This document shows positions 1 through 7,268 of a stretch of 9,604 nt of DNA, in pieces. The stretch spans positions 1-9,604 of the forward strand of contig SKFX01000043.1 of assembly GCA_007117775.1 (NCBI GenBank). The letters run 5' to 3'. Position 1 is the first letter of the stretch, and the number at the start of each line of letters is the position of its first letter. Origin of the DNA: Ilumatobacteraceae bacterium (GTDB lineage Bacteria > Actinomycetota > Acidimicrobiia > Acidimicrobiales > Ilumatobacteraceae). Made by a program: the position numbers and the translations under genes. The notes below the pieces were generated by a model. That model ran no database searches. It saw only the letters and a program-made list of their open reading frames with translations, and was not told where the DNA came from.

Positions 1-969
1 GAGGACAATCTGCGGATCCCGTCGGGTGTCAGCTATGTGCTCGAGAACCGAGCGGTCGCCAAACGGGCCTTCGCGGAGGTGTTCGCCCGTCAGTCCATCC
101 GGCCGGTCGATGGCTACACCGATGAACTGAACCGGGTGCTCGGTTCATTGAGCACCGCCGCGCGACCGACGATCGCGGTGCTGACACCCGGAGTGTTCAA
201 CTCGGCGTATTTCGAGCACTCGTTCCTCGCGCAGCGCATGGGCGCTGAACTCGTCGAGGGTGAGGATCTGATCGTGTGCGATGACGAGGTGTTCATGCAC
301 ACCATCGATGGTCTCGAGCGCGTCGATGTGATCTATCGTCGCGTCGACGATGAGTATCTGGACCCCGAGGTGTTCAACGAGGATTCGGTGATCGGTGTGC
401 CCGGTTTGATGCGCGCCTGGCGTGCGGGCAATGTGGCCATCGCGAATGCCCCGGGATCAGGTGTTGCCGATGACAAGGTCATGTACGCCTGGGTACCGGA
501 CCTGATCCGCTACTACCTCGGTGCCGAGCCGATGGTCCGCAACGTCCCCACCCTGCGGTGCATGTATCGCGATGAGCGTCACGAGGTGCTCGCGAACCTG
601 CGCGATCTGGTCCTCAAACCGGCCAATGAGAGCGGCGGTTATGGCATCGTGATCGGTGATCGGGCGAGCGATGCCGAACTCGAGGCCGCCGCCGAGGCGA
701 TCGAGGCCGATCCGCGCAATTGGGTGGCCCAGCCGATCCTGTCGTTGTCGACCGTGCCGACGTTGATCGACGGGGCGCTCGAGGCACGCCATGTCGATCT
801 GCGGCCGTTCATCCTGACCGGGGCTGAGAGCTATGTGACCCCGGGCGGCCTGACCCGCGTCGCACTGCCCAAAGGGTCGCTGGTGGTCAATTCATCACAG
901 GGCGGCGGGAGCAAGGACACCTGGATCCTCGACCCGTTGCCGGGGTCCGATACGGGGCGGGGGCACTGA
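1..969 (+). CDS. Circularly permuted type 2 ATP-grasp ligase, 5' end missing
   Basis: The reading frame is already open at base 1 and ends at TGA 967-969, giving 322 residues of the C-terminal part. The true start lies upstream of the window; the GTG at 37 falls inside the conserved motif EDNLRIPSGVSYVLENR and is not a start. Visible family motifs are EDN at the left edge, an HSFLAQRMGAELVEG block, LVLKPANESGGYG with the presumed ATP-contacting lysine codon at 616-618, WVAQPILSLST, RHVDLRPFIL, and VNSSQGGGSKDTW with lysine at 913-915. All look intact, so this is probably the active enzyme of the operon. ATP-grasp enzymes join a carboxylate to an amine through an acyl-phosphate. This circularly permuted family is predicted to form peptide-like bonds, but its substrates are not established. 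It is probably cytoplasmic. It overlaps the next start by one base (TGATG), and the operon promoter must be upstream of the window. Confidence 0.93.
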   Translation, partial: EDNLRIPSGVSYVLENRAVAKRAFAEVFARQSIRPVDGYTDELNRVLGSLSTAARPTIAVLTPGVFNSAYFEHSFLAQRMGAELVEGEDLIVCDDEVFMHTIDGLERVDVIYRRVDDEYLDPEVFNEDSVIGVPGLMRAWRAGNVAIANAPGSGVADDKVMYAWVPDLIRYYLGAEPMVRNVPTLRCMYRDERHEVLANLRDLVLKPANESGGYGIVIGDRASDAELEAAAEAIEADPRNWVAQPILSLSTVPTLIDGALEARHVDLRPFILTGAESYVTPGGLTRVALPKGSLVVNSSQGGGSKDTWILDPLPGSDTGRGH

Positions 970-1979
970 TGGCGCTGTTGGCTCGGGTGGCCGATCGCAT
1001 CCTGTGGGGGGCTCGCTATGTCGAGCGCGCCGAGGATTCGGCGCGCATCATCCGCTCCTATGGGGATCTGCTGGTCGATCTCCCGGCACGGCTCGCGAGC
1101 GGATGGGAGCCATTGCTGGCCCTGACCGGGAATCATCAGCACGGCCTCGGTGGTGAGCACGACATCGTGGAGTATCTCGTGGCCGATCCGGACAATCCGG
1201 GGAGTATCCGATCCACGGTGGCGCACGCGCGCGAGAACCTGCGCACGACGCGCGAGGTGGTGCCGCGCGAGGGCTGGTACGCACTGAACTCGCTGTGGCA
1301 GTACGTCGAATCTGAGGCCGAGCGCGCCGTCGGGCGTCGTACCCGGGACCGGTTCTTGGGCCGGGTCATCGAGGAGAGCCGTCGTCTCGACGGTGTGCTC
1401 GAGTCGACGATGACCCGATCCGATCCGTTCTGGATGTGGCGGCTCGGACGCCTGATCGAACGCGCTGATATGACGACCCGGGTCGTGGGGGTGCGCGCCG
1501 CCACACTTCTGGAGCTGCAGCGGCGCGGGACCGGGGCGATCGAGCAGTATCCTGAGGTGCAGTGGATGGGCGCATTGCGGTCGGTTTCGGCGCTGCAGAT
1601 GTACCAGCGGGCGGTATCGGGCCCGATCGAGGGGCCCGATGTGGTTCGATTCCTGCTCTTCCATGAGCAGTTCCCGCGCTCGGTGCGCGCCTGTCTCGAT
1701 GAGATCCGCGCCCTGCTCGGTCACCTGCCCGAACCCGATTCGGTGCTCGGGCATCTCGGGGCGGTGGACTCGGTGCTGATGTCATGCGATCTCGTCACCG
1801 ATGACGGTGCCGCGCTCGATGCTGCCATGGACCGCGTCCAAGCGGCGATCGCTGAGCTGAACGATGCCATTGCATCGCGGTACCTGTCGATCGATCCCGA
1901 GGCGATCATCTCGTCACCCGGCGCCCGAGGGTGCGATGGCAGTGCATCGCGGGCCAGAGATGGAGACATGACCGCATGA
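969..1979 (+). CDS. Alpha-E domain protein (DUF403 family), stand-alone
   Basis: This 336-residue all-helical protein belongs to the alpha-E family that is almost always encoded beside circularly permuted ATP-grasp enzymes. The N-terminal signature ILWGARYVERAEDSARII is at residues 11-28. A second Arg/Glu-rich helix FWMWRLGRLIERADMTT is at 154-170, and the MYQRAV and FPRS elements near 211-216 and 235-238 match the conserved C-terminal half of the family. No catalytic residues are known for the family, and a scaffold or substrate-handling role next to the ligase is inferred from constant gene association. The start ATG overlaps the previous stop by one base, after a G-rich stretch that could serve as ribosome binding site. 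The last 20 or so residues (after SPGARG) look like a disordered Ser/Arg/Asp tail. The stop overlaps the next start as ATGA. The family call is firm; the function is not. Confidence 0.92.
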   Translation: MALLARVADRILWGARYVERAEDSARIIRSYGDLLVDLPARLASGWEPLLALTGNHQHGLGGEHDIVEYLVADPDNPGSIRSTVAHARENLRTTREVVPREGWYALNSLWQYVESEAERAVGRRTRDRFLGRVIEESRRLDGVLESTMTRSDPFWMWRLGRLIERADMTTRVVGVRAATLLELQRRGTGAIEQYPEVQWMGALRSVSALQMYQRAVSGPIEGPDVVRFLLFHEQFPRSVRACLDEIRALLGHLPEPDSVLGHLGAVDSVLMSCDLVTDDGAALDAAMDRVQAAIAELNDAIASRYLSIDPEAIISSPGARGCDGSASRARDGDMTA

Positions 1980-4243
1980 TCCGCCCATATGACCCGGTGC
2001 TCGGCGAGACCGCAACCTGGGATCCGGGGTTGCGCTCGGCACTGTTGAACCTCGAAGCGCTCGATGAGTGGCAGCGTGCCGCTGATCGGTTGTTGATGGC
2101 CGAGGGTGCCGGCCATCTCGTCCACGATCTCCCGGTGCGCGCCGATGGCCGCAGTGCCAGCCTCGAGAGTCGACCATGGCGACTCGATCCGCTGCCGGTG
2201 GTCCTCGACCCGGCATCGTTCCAGTGGTTGTCGGCTGCGGTCGCAGAGCGTATGGAGGCCCTCGAGGCGGTACTGGTCGATCTGTACGGTGAACGCCGAC
2301 TCGTCACCACCGGGGTTGTGCCCTCTGAGTTGCTGCATGCCAGTTCCCGCTATCGGATGTCGGCGATCGGTATGCCGCCGCCGCGACGGTGGCTGACCAC
2401 CTACGCCGTCGATGTGATCCGCACTGTCGACGGTTCCTGGCAGGTGGTCCAGGACCTCACCGATGCGCCCGCCGGTCTCGGCTATGCGATCCTGGATCGC
2501 TCGGTGATCGCACGCGTGACCGGGGAGGTGCATACCGGGGCCGGTGTGGCATCGCTGATGCGGTTCCCGGATCTGTTGCGTCGGGCATTGGCCAGCCTGA
2601 GTGATCGCGAGAGCCCGCGCACCGCGTTGTTCAGTGGCGGGATCGACCACCCCTCATATATCGACCACTCCTACCTGGCGGTGCAGTTGGGGGTGCATCT
2701 CGTCGAGGGGGCCGACCTGGTCGTGCGTCAGCGACGTCTGTGGATCAGGACCCTCGATGGAGTCGAACCGGTCGATATCGTCTACCGCCGTCTCGAGGGC
2801 GCCAGTATCGACCCGCTCGAGGTCGGGTCGATGGGATCGGCGGGGGTGCCCGGACTGCTGTTGGCGGTGCGATCCGGTGGCGTGGTGTTGGCCAATGCCC
2901 ATGGTTCGGGGGTTCTCGAGGATCCGTCGCTGGCACCGCTGTGGTCCGAGGCAGCCGAGGCGGTCACCGGTAGCTCGCTGCGGTTGTCGTCCCTCGGGGA
3001 CTCCGGCGTGGACCATGAGCGTTTCATGGCATCGCCGGTCCATGACCTCGATGGCCTCGGCGGTGCAGCGGTCGTGGTGCGGCTCTATGCGGTGCGCGGT
3101 GCCGACGGCTCAGCCCAGGTGGCGGTGCTGCCCGGTGGCACCGGTCGGGTGCTGGCACCCGGCGATGACCCGCGTACCCCCACCGCATGCGTCGCGAAGG
3201 ATGTCTGGGTGATCGGTCGCACCCTGTCACCGGTGGTCGTCGCACCGCTCCCACAGGTGGACCTGGCATCGTCGGTGCCGACGCGCGCCGCATCATCGCT
3301 GTATTGGATGAACCGCGCCGCCGAGCGTGTCGAGATCCTGGCGCGCACCGTGCGGGTCATCAGCGACCGCCATGAGCGAGACCCGGGATTGGCGAGCCTG
3401 CAGGGCGGGATCTGGGTCGATCGGGTGCAGGATCTCTTGCGCGCGCTGCGACGTGCCCGCGATGCGCGCTCGGATCTCCCCGGTATCGATGCGCTCTATG
3501 ACGAGCTATCGCGCGCCGGTGATGCGATGGCATTCCAGATCGGGAGCCTGTTGACCGAAGCGGTCTCAGTGCGCGAGTTCCTCTCGGTGACCACCGGGCG
3601 GGTGCTCGAGCGCATCGCCCGCTGTCGGCTGTCGCTGCAGCGTCACGTCGCCCAGGTCGATGATCTCGACACCCTGCTCAGCGATCTCGCCGCGCTGGCC
3701 GGACTGTGGAATGAGAGCACGGTACGCGGGCCAGCGTGGTCGATCGGCGATATGGGCCGACGGCTCGAGCGCGCATCGGTGCTGTTGGACATGGTGGCCG
3801 AGGCCCTCTGGGGTCCGGGCGACAGCACAGGTGACACCGCCGGCAGGATCGACACCGCCGACGAGGTCGACCGGAGCATCCTGGAGGCCTTGTTGGCATC
3901 CAATGAGAGCCTCGTCGCCTACCGTCGCCGTTATCGCAGCGATGTCGAACCGGAATCGGCGATCTCGTTGCTGGTGCGCGATGCGGGCAATCCGCGCTCG
4001 TTGGCAGCCAGCCTCGAACGGTTGGCGGCTGATGCCGAGACCAGCGGTTGGCAGACCGGGGCGATGCTGGCCCATTCGGCGCGCGACGCCCTGGCCCTGG
4101 ACCTGGTCGAACTGATTCCGACGGTGCGGGCCACGCTCGAGGAGTTCTCCCGGGCGTTGAGCGCGCATTGGTTCGCCGCTCCGGTCTCACCGGTGGTGGT
4201 GACCGGCAGTGTCGGCGACTCACCGTTGGCGGAGGCCACATGA
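1976..4243 (+). CDS. Fusion of a degenerate circularly permuted ATP-grasp region with an alpha-E domain
   Basis: I chose ATG 1976 (755 residues, beginning MIRPYDPVLGE) over the in-frame GTG 1931. It forms an ATGA overlap with the previous stop and has GGAGA at 1962-1966 nine bases upstream; the extra 15 residues from 1931 look like tail-region sequence. Residues 1 to about 205 match the N-terminal part of the permuted ATP-grasp family. Residues about 215-415 match the first gene (HSYLAVQLGVHLVEGADLVV, VDIVYRR, GVPGLL, HGSGV). Residues about 436-735 are an alpha-E domain with SSLYWMNRAAERVEILAR, YRRRY (649-653) and NPRS (672-675). The ATP-grasp part is abnormal. The EDNLRIPSG motif reads QDLTDAPAG (residues 159-167), the LVLKPANESGGYG segment is absent, and SSQGGGSKD is reduced to TPTACVAKD. 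It therefore probably does not catalyse ligation and may regulate, scaffold or bind substrate for the intact ligase and alpha-E protein. Confidence 0.9.
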   Translation: MIRPYDPVLGETATWDPGLRSALLNLEALDEWQRAADRLLMAEGAGHLVHDLPVRADGRSASLESRPWRLDPLPVVLDPASFQWLSAAVAERMEALEAVLVDLYGERRLVTTGVVPSELLHASSRYRMSAIGMPPPRRWLTTYAVDVIRTVDGSWQVVQDLTDAPAGLGYAILDRSVIARVTGEVHTGAGVASLMRFPDLLRRALASLSDRESPRTALFSGGIDHPSYIDHSYLAVQLGVHLVEGADLVVRQRRLWIRTLDGVEPVDIVYRRLEGASIDPLEVGSMGSAGVPGLLLAVRSGGVVLANAHGSGVLEDPSLAPLWSEAAEAVTGSSLRLSSLGDSGVDHERFMASPVHDLDGLGGAAVVVRLYAVRGADGSAQVAVLPGGTGRVLAPGDDPRTPTACVAKDVWVIGRTLSPVVVAPLPQVDLASSVPTRAASSLYWMNRAAERVEILARTVRVISDRHERDPGLASLQGGIWVDRVQDLLRALRRARDARSDLPGIDALYDELSRAGDAMAFQIGSLLTEAVSVREFLSVTTGRVLERIARCRLSLQRHVAQVDDLDTLLSDLAALAGLWNESTVRGPAWSIGDMGRRLERASVLLDMVAEALWGPGDSTGDTAGRIDTADEVDRSILEALLASNESLVAYRRRYRSDVEPESAISLLVRDAGNPRSLAASLERLAADAETSGWQTGAMLAHSARDALALDLVELIPTVRATLEEFSRALSAHWFAAPVSPVVVTGSVGDSPLAEAT

Positions 4244-5154
4244 CCGCGTCGGATGTGGACTCGGTGGGCCAGCACACCCGCTACCGGGTCGAACACGAGA
4301 CCGTGTACTCCTATGAGATGCCGATGGTGGACGGCTACACCGTGGCGCATCTGCGGCCGCGCTCATCTGCGACGCAGATCGTGGTCGACTCCCGATTGGA
4401 GATCGACCCCGAACCCGCCGAGTTCGACGAGTTCACCGACTTGTTCGGCAACCGCGTCGTGCAGTTCGCCGTCCATCGGCCCCACACCTCGCTCATGGTC
4501 CGATCCCTCAGCGAGGTCGATCTGATCACCGGGCCCGATCTCGACGCTGGCGTCGACTGGGAGCAACTCGCGCATTGCACCGCCGATCTCGACGGTGCCG
4601 ACGCACTCGAGATCGGGATGTTCCGCGGTTCATCGCAGCTGGTGGATCTCATCGCCCACGGCCCGCAACTGCATCTGCTCGCCACCCGGGCGTTCGGGCC
4701 CGGGATCGGAGTGATCGACGGGGCGCGTGCGCTCTGCCATCTGATCCATACCGAGTTCACCTTCGATCCGGCGGCCACCGACGTGTCGACACCGCTCGGC
4801 GACGTCATCGCGCAGCGTCGGGGTGTCTGCCAGGATTTTGCCCATCTCGCCGTCGGATGTCTGCGCACACTGGGTTTGCCGGCGCGCTATGTGAGCGGAT
4901 ATCTCGAGACCGATCCGCCACCGGGCCAGCCGCGCCTCGCCGGTGCTGACATGTCACACGCGTGGGTGTCGGTCTGGGCCGGCGAGTCAGGTTGGGTGGA
5001 TTTCGATCCGACCAATGACCATCTCCCGGTCCGCCGCCATGTGACCGTGGGCTGGGGTCGCGACTTCGCCGATGTCTCCCCGGTGCGCGGTGTCGTCATC
5101 GGCCCGGCCTCATCGCAGGTCCTGTCGGTATCGGTGTCGGTCGTACGGGTCTGA
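4240..5154 (+). CDS. Transglutaminase-like protein with bacterial transglutaminase N-terminal domain
   Basis: The protein has 304 residues from ATG 4240, which overlaps the previous stop as ATGA and is preceded by GGAGG at 4231-4235. An in-frame ATG at 4048 would add 64 residues lying wholly inside the upstream gene and is rejected. Residues about 12-100 form the beta-rich N-terminal domain of this family (YRVEHETVYSYEMPM, LRPR, DLFGNRV). The papain-like transglutaminase core follows with a complete triad: Cys197 in RGVCQDFAH, His240 in SHAWV, Asp256 in DFDPTND. There is no signal peptide or membrane segment, so it is probably cytoplasmic. Relatives act as peptidases or acyl transferases on amide bonds. 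Beside ATP-grasp and alpha-E genes it is predicted to cleave, transfer or recycle the peptide product. The exact reaction is unknown. Confidence 0.93.
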   Translation: MTASDVDSVGQHTRYRVEHETVYSYEMPMVDGYTVAHLRPRSSATQIVVDSRLEIDPEPAEFDEFTDLFGNRVVQFAVHRPHTSLMVRSLSEVDLITGPDLDAGVDWEQLAHCTADLDGADALEIGMFRGSSQLVDLIAHGPQLHLLATRAFGPGIGVIDGARALCHLIHTEFTFDPAATDVSTPLGDVIAQRRGVCQDFAHLAVGCLRTLGLPARYVSGYLETDPPPGQPRLAGADMSHAWVSVWAGESGWVDFDPTNDHLPVRRHVTVGWGRDFADVSPVRGVVIGPASSQVLSVSVSVVRV

Positions 5155-5155
5155 G

Positions 5156-5178
5156 GGCCGGGGAATATTCGCCCGGTC
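5156..5178 (+). other. Hairpin with AT-rich palindromic loop between operon and MFS gene
   Basis: GGCCGGG (5156-5162) pairs with CCCGGTC (5172-5178) as a seven-pair stem including one G-U pair. The nine-base loop contains the perfect palindrome GAATATTC (5163-5170). It begins one base after the transglutaminase stop. There is no T-tract, so a classical intrinsic terminator is unlikely. It could be a weak terminator, an mRNA-stabilising hairpin or an operator for the next gene. AATATT (5164-5169) could also act as a -10 element, but I see no matching -35. Confidence 0.35.
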
Positions 5179-5195
5179 GAGCGGTTGCACAGCCT

Positions 5196-6530
5196 GTGGA
5201 CCACCCCCCGTCGTCGCCGCGCGCCCCACAATCCGATGACTCGGCACCCGGTGATCCGATCGAGGATGGCTCGTCACCTCGACACCGGCCGGTGACGGCC
5301 GATGGGACTGGGGCACCCCTTCAAGCGCGAGCCGCCCCCGGTGGCCGTCCGCGGCTGGTGACCGGAGCGTTCGTCGCAGTCACCGGCGCGACCCTTGCGT
5401 TCTTCGTGTATGTCGGCATGCTCGTGGTCTCGGTGCCGCGTTATGTCGAGAACGAACTCGGTGCCGGCGAGTTCGGTGTCGGTCTCACGGTGGCCGGTTT
5501 CGCCACTGCGGCGATCGCAGTTCGACCGTTGATCGGATGGTCGGCGGATCGGTTCGGTCGCCGGCCGATGATGATGGTTGGGGCCACCATCGTTGCGGTG
5601 GCCGGAGGATCGCTCGGCCTCACCGATGCGCTCTGGCAGGTACTGGTGCTGCGGGCCTTCACCGGGGTCGGCGAGGCCGCATTGTTCGTCGGCGGCGCGA
5701 GCCTGATCGCCGATCTCGCCCCGGCGCATCGGCGTGCCGAGGCAGCGAGCTATTTCTCGGTTGCGGTCTTCGGTGGGATCGGTATCGGCCCGGCGATCGC
5801 TGAGACCTTGACCGGAGACGACCGCTATGGACGCACCTTCATCGCCGCCGGTGCGGTGGCGGTGGTCGCTGCATTGTTGGTCATCGCGATTCCCGGCCGG
5901 GTCGACACCCGACGGATCCGCGGGCCGATGACCATGGTGCTCATCCATCGGGCTGCGCTGTGGCCCGGACTGGTCCTCGCATCGGGGATCGCGGCCTATA
6001 CGGCGTTCGTGGCCTTCCTGCCCGAGTACTCGCGCGAGGTCGGCCTCGGCGGGGCAGCGGCGTTGTTCGCCGCCTACAGCGTGCTGTCGGTGGTTTTGCG
6101 ACTGTCGGCGGCGACGTTGCCCGAACGCTTGGGGGTGGCGCGCACCGTGACCTTCGCGCTGGTGACCATGGGGATCGGACTCGCCATCGCAGCATCGGTG
6201 CCGACGGTCCGCGGGCTGTGGACCGCAACGCTGGTGATCGCTGTCGGGATGGCATTTCTGTATCCCTCCTTGATGGCGATCGTCGCCAATGGTGTCGGAG
6301 ACGATGAGCGGGCCCGCGCCATGGCCTCGTTCACCATGTTCTTCGAGGCCGGCTCGGTGGTCGGCGGGTTGATGCTGTCAGGTGTCGGCCAACTGTTGGG
6401 CAAGCGGTCGAGTTTCGCGATGGGTGTGGTGATGGCGATGGTCGGCCTCGTCGTGCTGTGGACCAGGGTCGTCCGGGCGCCTCCGTCGACCTCAGAGACC
6501 GAACCCTCTGCACCGCTCCGCACCATGTGA
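5196..6530 (+). CDS. Major facilitator superfamily (MFS) transporter
   Basis: This is a 444-residue membrane protein with about 12 hydrophobic segments, the first at residues 54-80 (LVTGAFVAVTGATLAFFVYV). The MFS motif A, GWSADRFGRR, is at 114-123 between segments 2 and 3. A motif C-like glycine/proline-rich helix GGIGIGPA (193-200) in segment 5 would suit a proton-coupled antiporter, hence possibly efflux. The GTG start at 5196 gives a Pro/Ser/Asp-rich 53-residue cytoplasmic tail and has no good ribosome binding site. Later in-frame GTG codons at 5292 and 5358 are possible, the last directly at the first membrane segment. It lies 41 bases after the transglutaminase on the same strand, so co-transcription is possible. 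The substrate cannot be told from sequence. Confidence 0.9.
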   Translation: MDHPPSSPRAPQSDDSAPGDPIEDGSSPRHRPVTADGTGAPLQARAAPGGRPRLVTGAFVAVTGATLAFFVYVGMLVVSVPRYVENELGAGEFGVGLTVAGFATAAIAVRPLIGWSADRFGRRPMMMVGATIVAVAGGSLGLTDALWQVLVLRAFTGVGEAALFVGGASLIADLAPAHRRAEAASYFSVAVFGGIGIGPAIAETLTGDDRYGRTFIAAGAVAVVAALLVIAIPGRVDTRRIRGPMTMVLIHRAALWPGLVLASGIAAYTAFVAFLPEYSREVGLGGAAALFAAYSVLSVVLRLSAATLPERLGVARTVTFALVTMGIGLAIAASVPTVRGLWTATLVIAVGMAFLYPSLMAIVANGVGDDERARAMASFTMFFEAGSVVGGLMLSGVGQLLGKRSSFAMGVVMAMVGLVVLWTRVVRAPPSTSETEPSAPLRTM

Positions 6531-6557
6531 ACGACGTGACGGGTCAGCCGTGATGAT

Positions 6558-6572
6558 CGCCATGCGATGGCG
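6558..6572 (+). terminator. Possible bidirectional terminator hairpin between convergent genes
   Basis: CGCCAT (6558-6563) and ATGGCG (6567-6572) are perfect inverted repeats around a three-base loop. They lie in the 52-base gap between the convergent MFS gene and the unknown - strand gene. Position and symmetry suit a shared transcription end, but the stem is short and neither side has a T-tract. Confidence 0.3.
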
Positions 6573-6582
6573 TCCGGCGAGA

Positions 6583-7197
6583 TCAGGCGCGTTTGCGGTC
6601 GCGACGAGACTGTTCGCGGCGGGCCTGCTGTTCGGCGCGTCGGGCATCGCGCACCTGGCGACGACGTTCCTTGACGGCAGCCCGCTCGGCATCATCGGTG
6701 GTCGCAGCGGGTTTGGCCGGGATCAACGGCTTGGCCTCCACCTCGGGCAGCGCCAGCGTCTCATCGTGTTTGAGCAGATCGCGGATCATGGGTGATGCCG
6801 GCGCCTCACCGGCCACCGTGGCGGCCAGCATGATGCGCGTCGCTGCGAGTCCGTGACGTTCGATGAGGCCAGGGGTGACCTCGAGCAGTTGTTCGCCGGT
6901 CGGATGATCGGCATGATCGCCGAGCTGCTCGATGCAATCGGACAGACAGGCATCGGTGAGGATGATGGCGACACCCTCCATCCCCCCGTCGAGACGGCCC
7001 GAGGCGATTGCGGTGCGCAGCGCCGTGACGGTCTCATCGCGATGTTCGTCACCGGCGTCGATCCCGGTGCCGACGAGGCGCTCGAGCCCCTCGCGGTGAT
7101 CGTCGTCGAGGCCAGCGACCAGTGTGAGCAATTCATCGTCGGTGGCCACGGCGAAGGTGCGATCCAATAGTCCGAGGGCCCGCAGGCGGGTTTTCAT
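6583..7197 (-). CDS. Protein of unknown function with a strongly basic C-terminal tail
   Basis: I do not recognise a named family. From ATG at 7197 it has 204 residues (MKTRLRALGLLD); GTG codons at 7206 and 7212 would add three or five residues, and no start has a clear ribosome binding site. Residues about 12-135 look like a soluble, mainly helical and acidic region (DDELLTLVAGLDDDHREGLERL, DACLSDCIEQLGDHADHPTG). A Pro/Ala-rich linker (EVEAKPLIPAKPAA) follows, and roughly the last 35 residues are dominated by Arg, Lys, Glu and Gln (RRRQVRDARRAEQQARREQ), probably a charged helix. Such tails often bind nucleic acid, but that is inference. There is no signal peptide or membrane segment. I prefer this strand because the domain-linker-tail organisation is protein-like and the start sits sensibly in a divergent gap; opposite frames are short and low-complexity. 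Confidence 0.72.
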   Translation of the reverse strand: MKTRLRALGLLDRTFAVATDDELLTLVAGLDDDHREGLERLVGTGIDAGDEHRDETVTALRTAIASGRLDGGMEGVAIILTDACLSDCIEQLGDHADHPTGEQLLEVTPGLIERHGLAATRIMLAATVAGEAPASPMIRDLLKHDETLALPEVEAKPLIPAKPAATTDDAERAAVKERRRQVRDARRAEQQARREQSRRDRKRA

Positions 7198-7213
7198 CTT
7201 GTTCACCCGCACG

Positions 7214-7219
7214 ACGCTA
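7214..7219 (-). promoter_or_regulatory. Candidate -10 element for the unknown - strand gene
   Basis: TAGCGT reads 7219 to 7214 on the - strand and fits the actinobacterial TANNNT -10 pattern. Transcription would start near 7207, almost exactly at the in-frame GTG at 7206. This would suit a leaderless message and would explain the missing ribosome binding site. No clear -35 is seen. Confidence 0.28.
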
Positions 7220-7256
7220 TCGGCGGTCGGCTCATCGACGGTCGGATCCGAGACAG

Positions 7257-7262
7257 TACGCT
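7257..7262 (+). promoter_or_regulatory. Candidate -10 element placing transcription start at the PPOX gene ATG
   Basis: TACGCT (7257-7262) fits TANNNT and lies six bases before ATG 7269, the usual geometry of leaderless actinobacterial transcripts. A weak -35-like TCGACG is at 7235-7240, 16 bases upstream. The GGAG at 7263-7266 is only two bases from the ATG, too close for a normal ribosome binding site. Confidence 0.35.
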
Positions 7263-7268
7263 GGAGTC

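Noticed and set aside
1931..1975. Upstream GTG start for the ATP-grasp/alpha-E fusion
   Set aside because: It would overlap the alpha-E gene by 49 bases and add non-conserved residues; ATG 1976 has the ATGA overlap and a well-spaced GGAGA.
831..2650. Long open frames on the - strand (831-1754 and 1721-2650) opposite the alpha-E and fusion genes
   Set aside because: Translations are rich in His, Arg, Gln and Pro with no recognisable motifs, and the + strand carries clear family motifs throughout. Long antisense frames are expected in GC-rich coding DNA.
4048..4239. Upstream start for the transglutaminase gene
   Set aside because: The added 64 residues lie wholly inside the preceding gene and look like out-of-frame sequence; ATG 4240 has GGAGG and fits the family's N-terminus.
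5274..5948. Open - strand frame of 224 codons opposite the MFS gene
   Set aside because: It is hydrophilic low-complexity (His/Arg/Asp/Gly-rich) and is explained as the antisense of GC-rich membrane-protein codons.
6537..6546. TGAC-GG-GTCA inverted repeat after the MFS stop
   Set aside because: Four-base arms are too short to call a site in this composition, and there is no supporting context.
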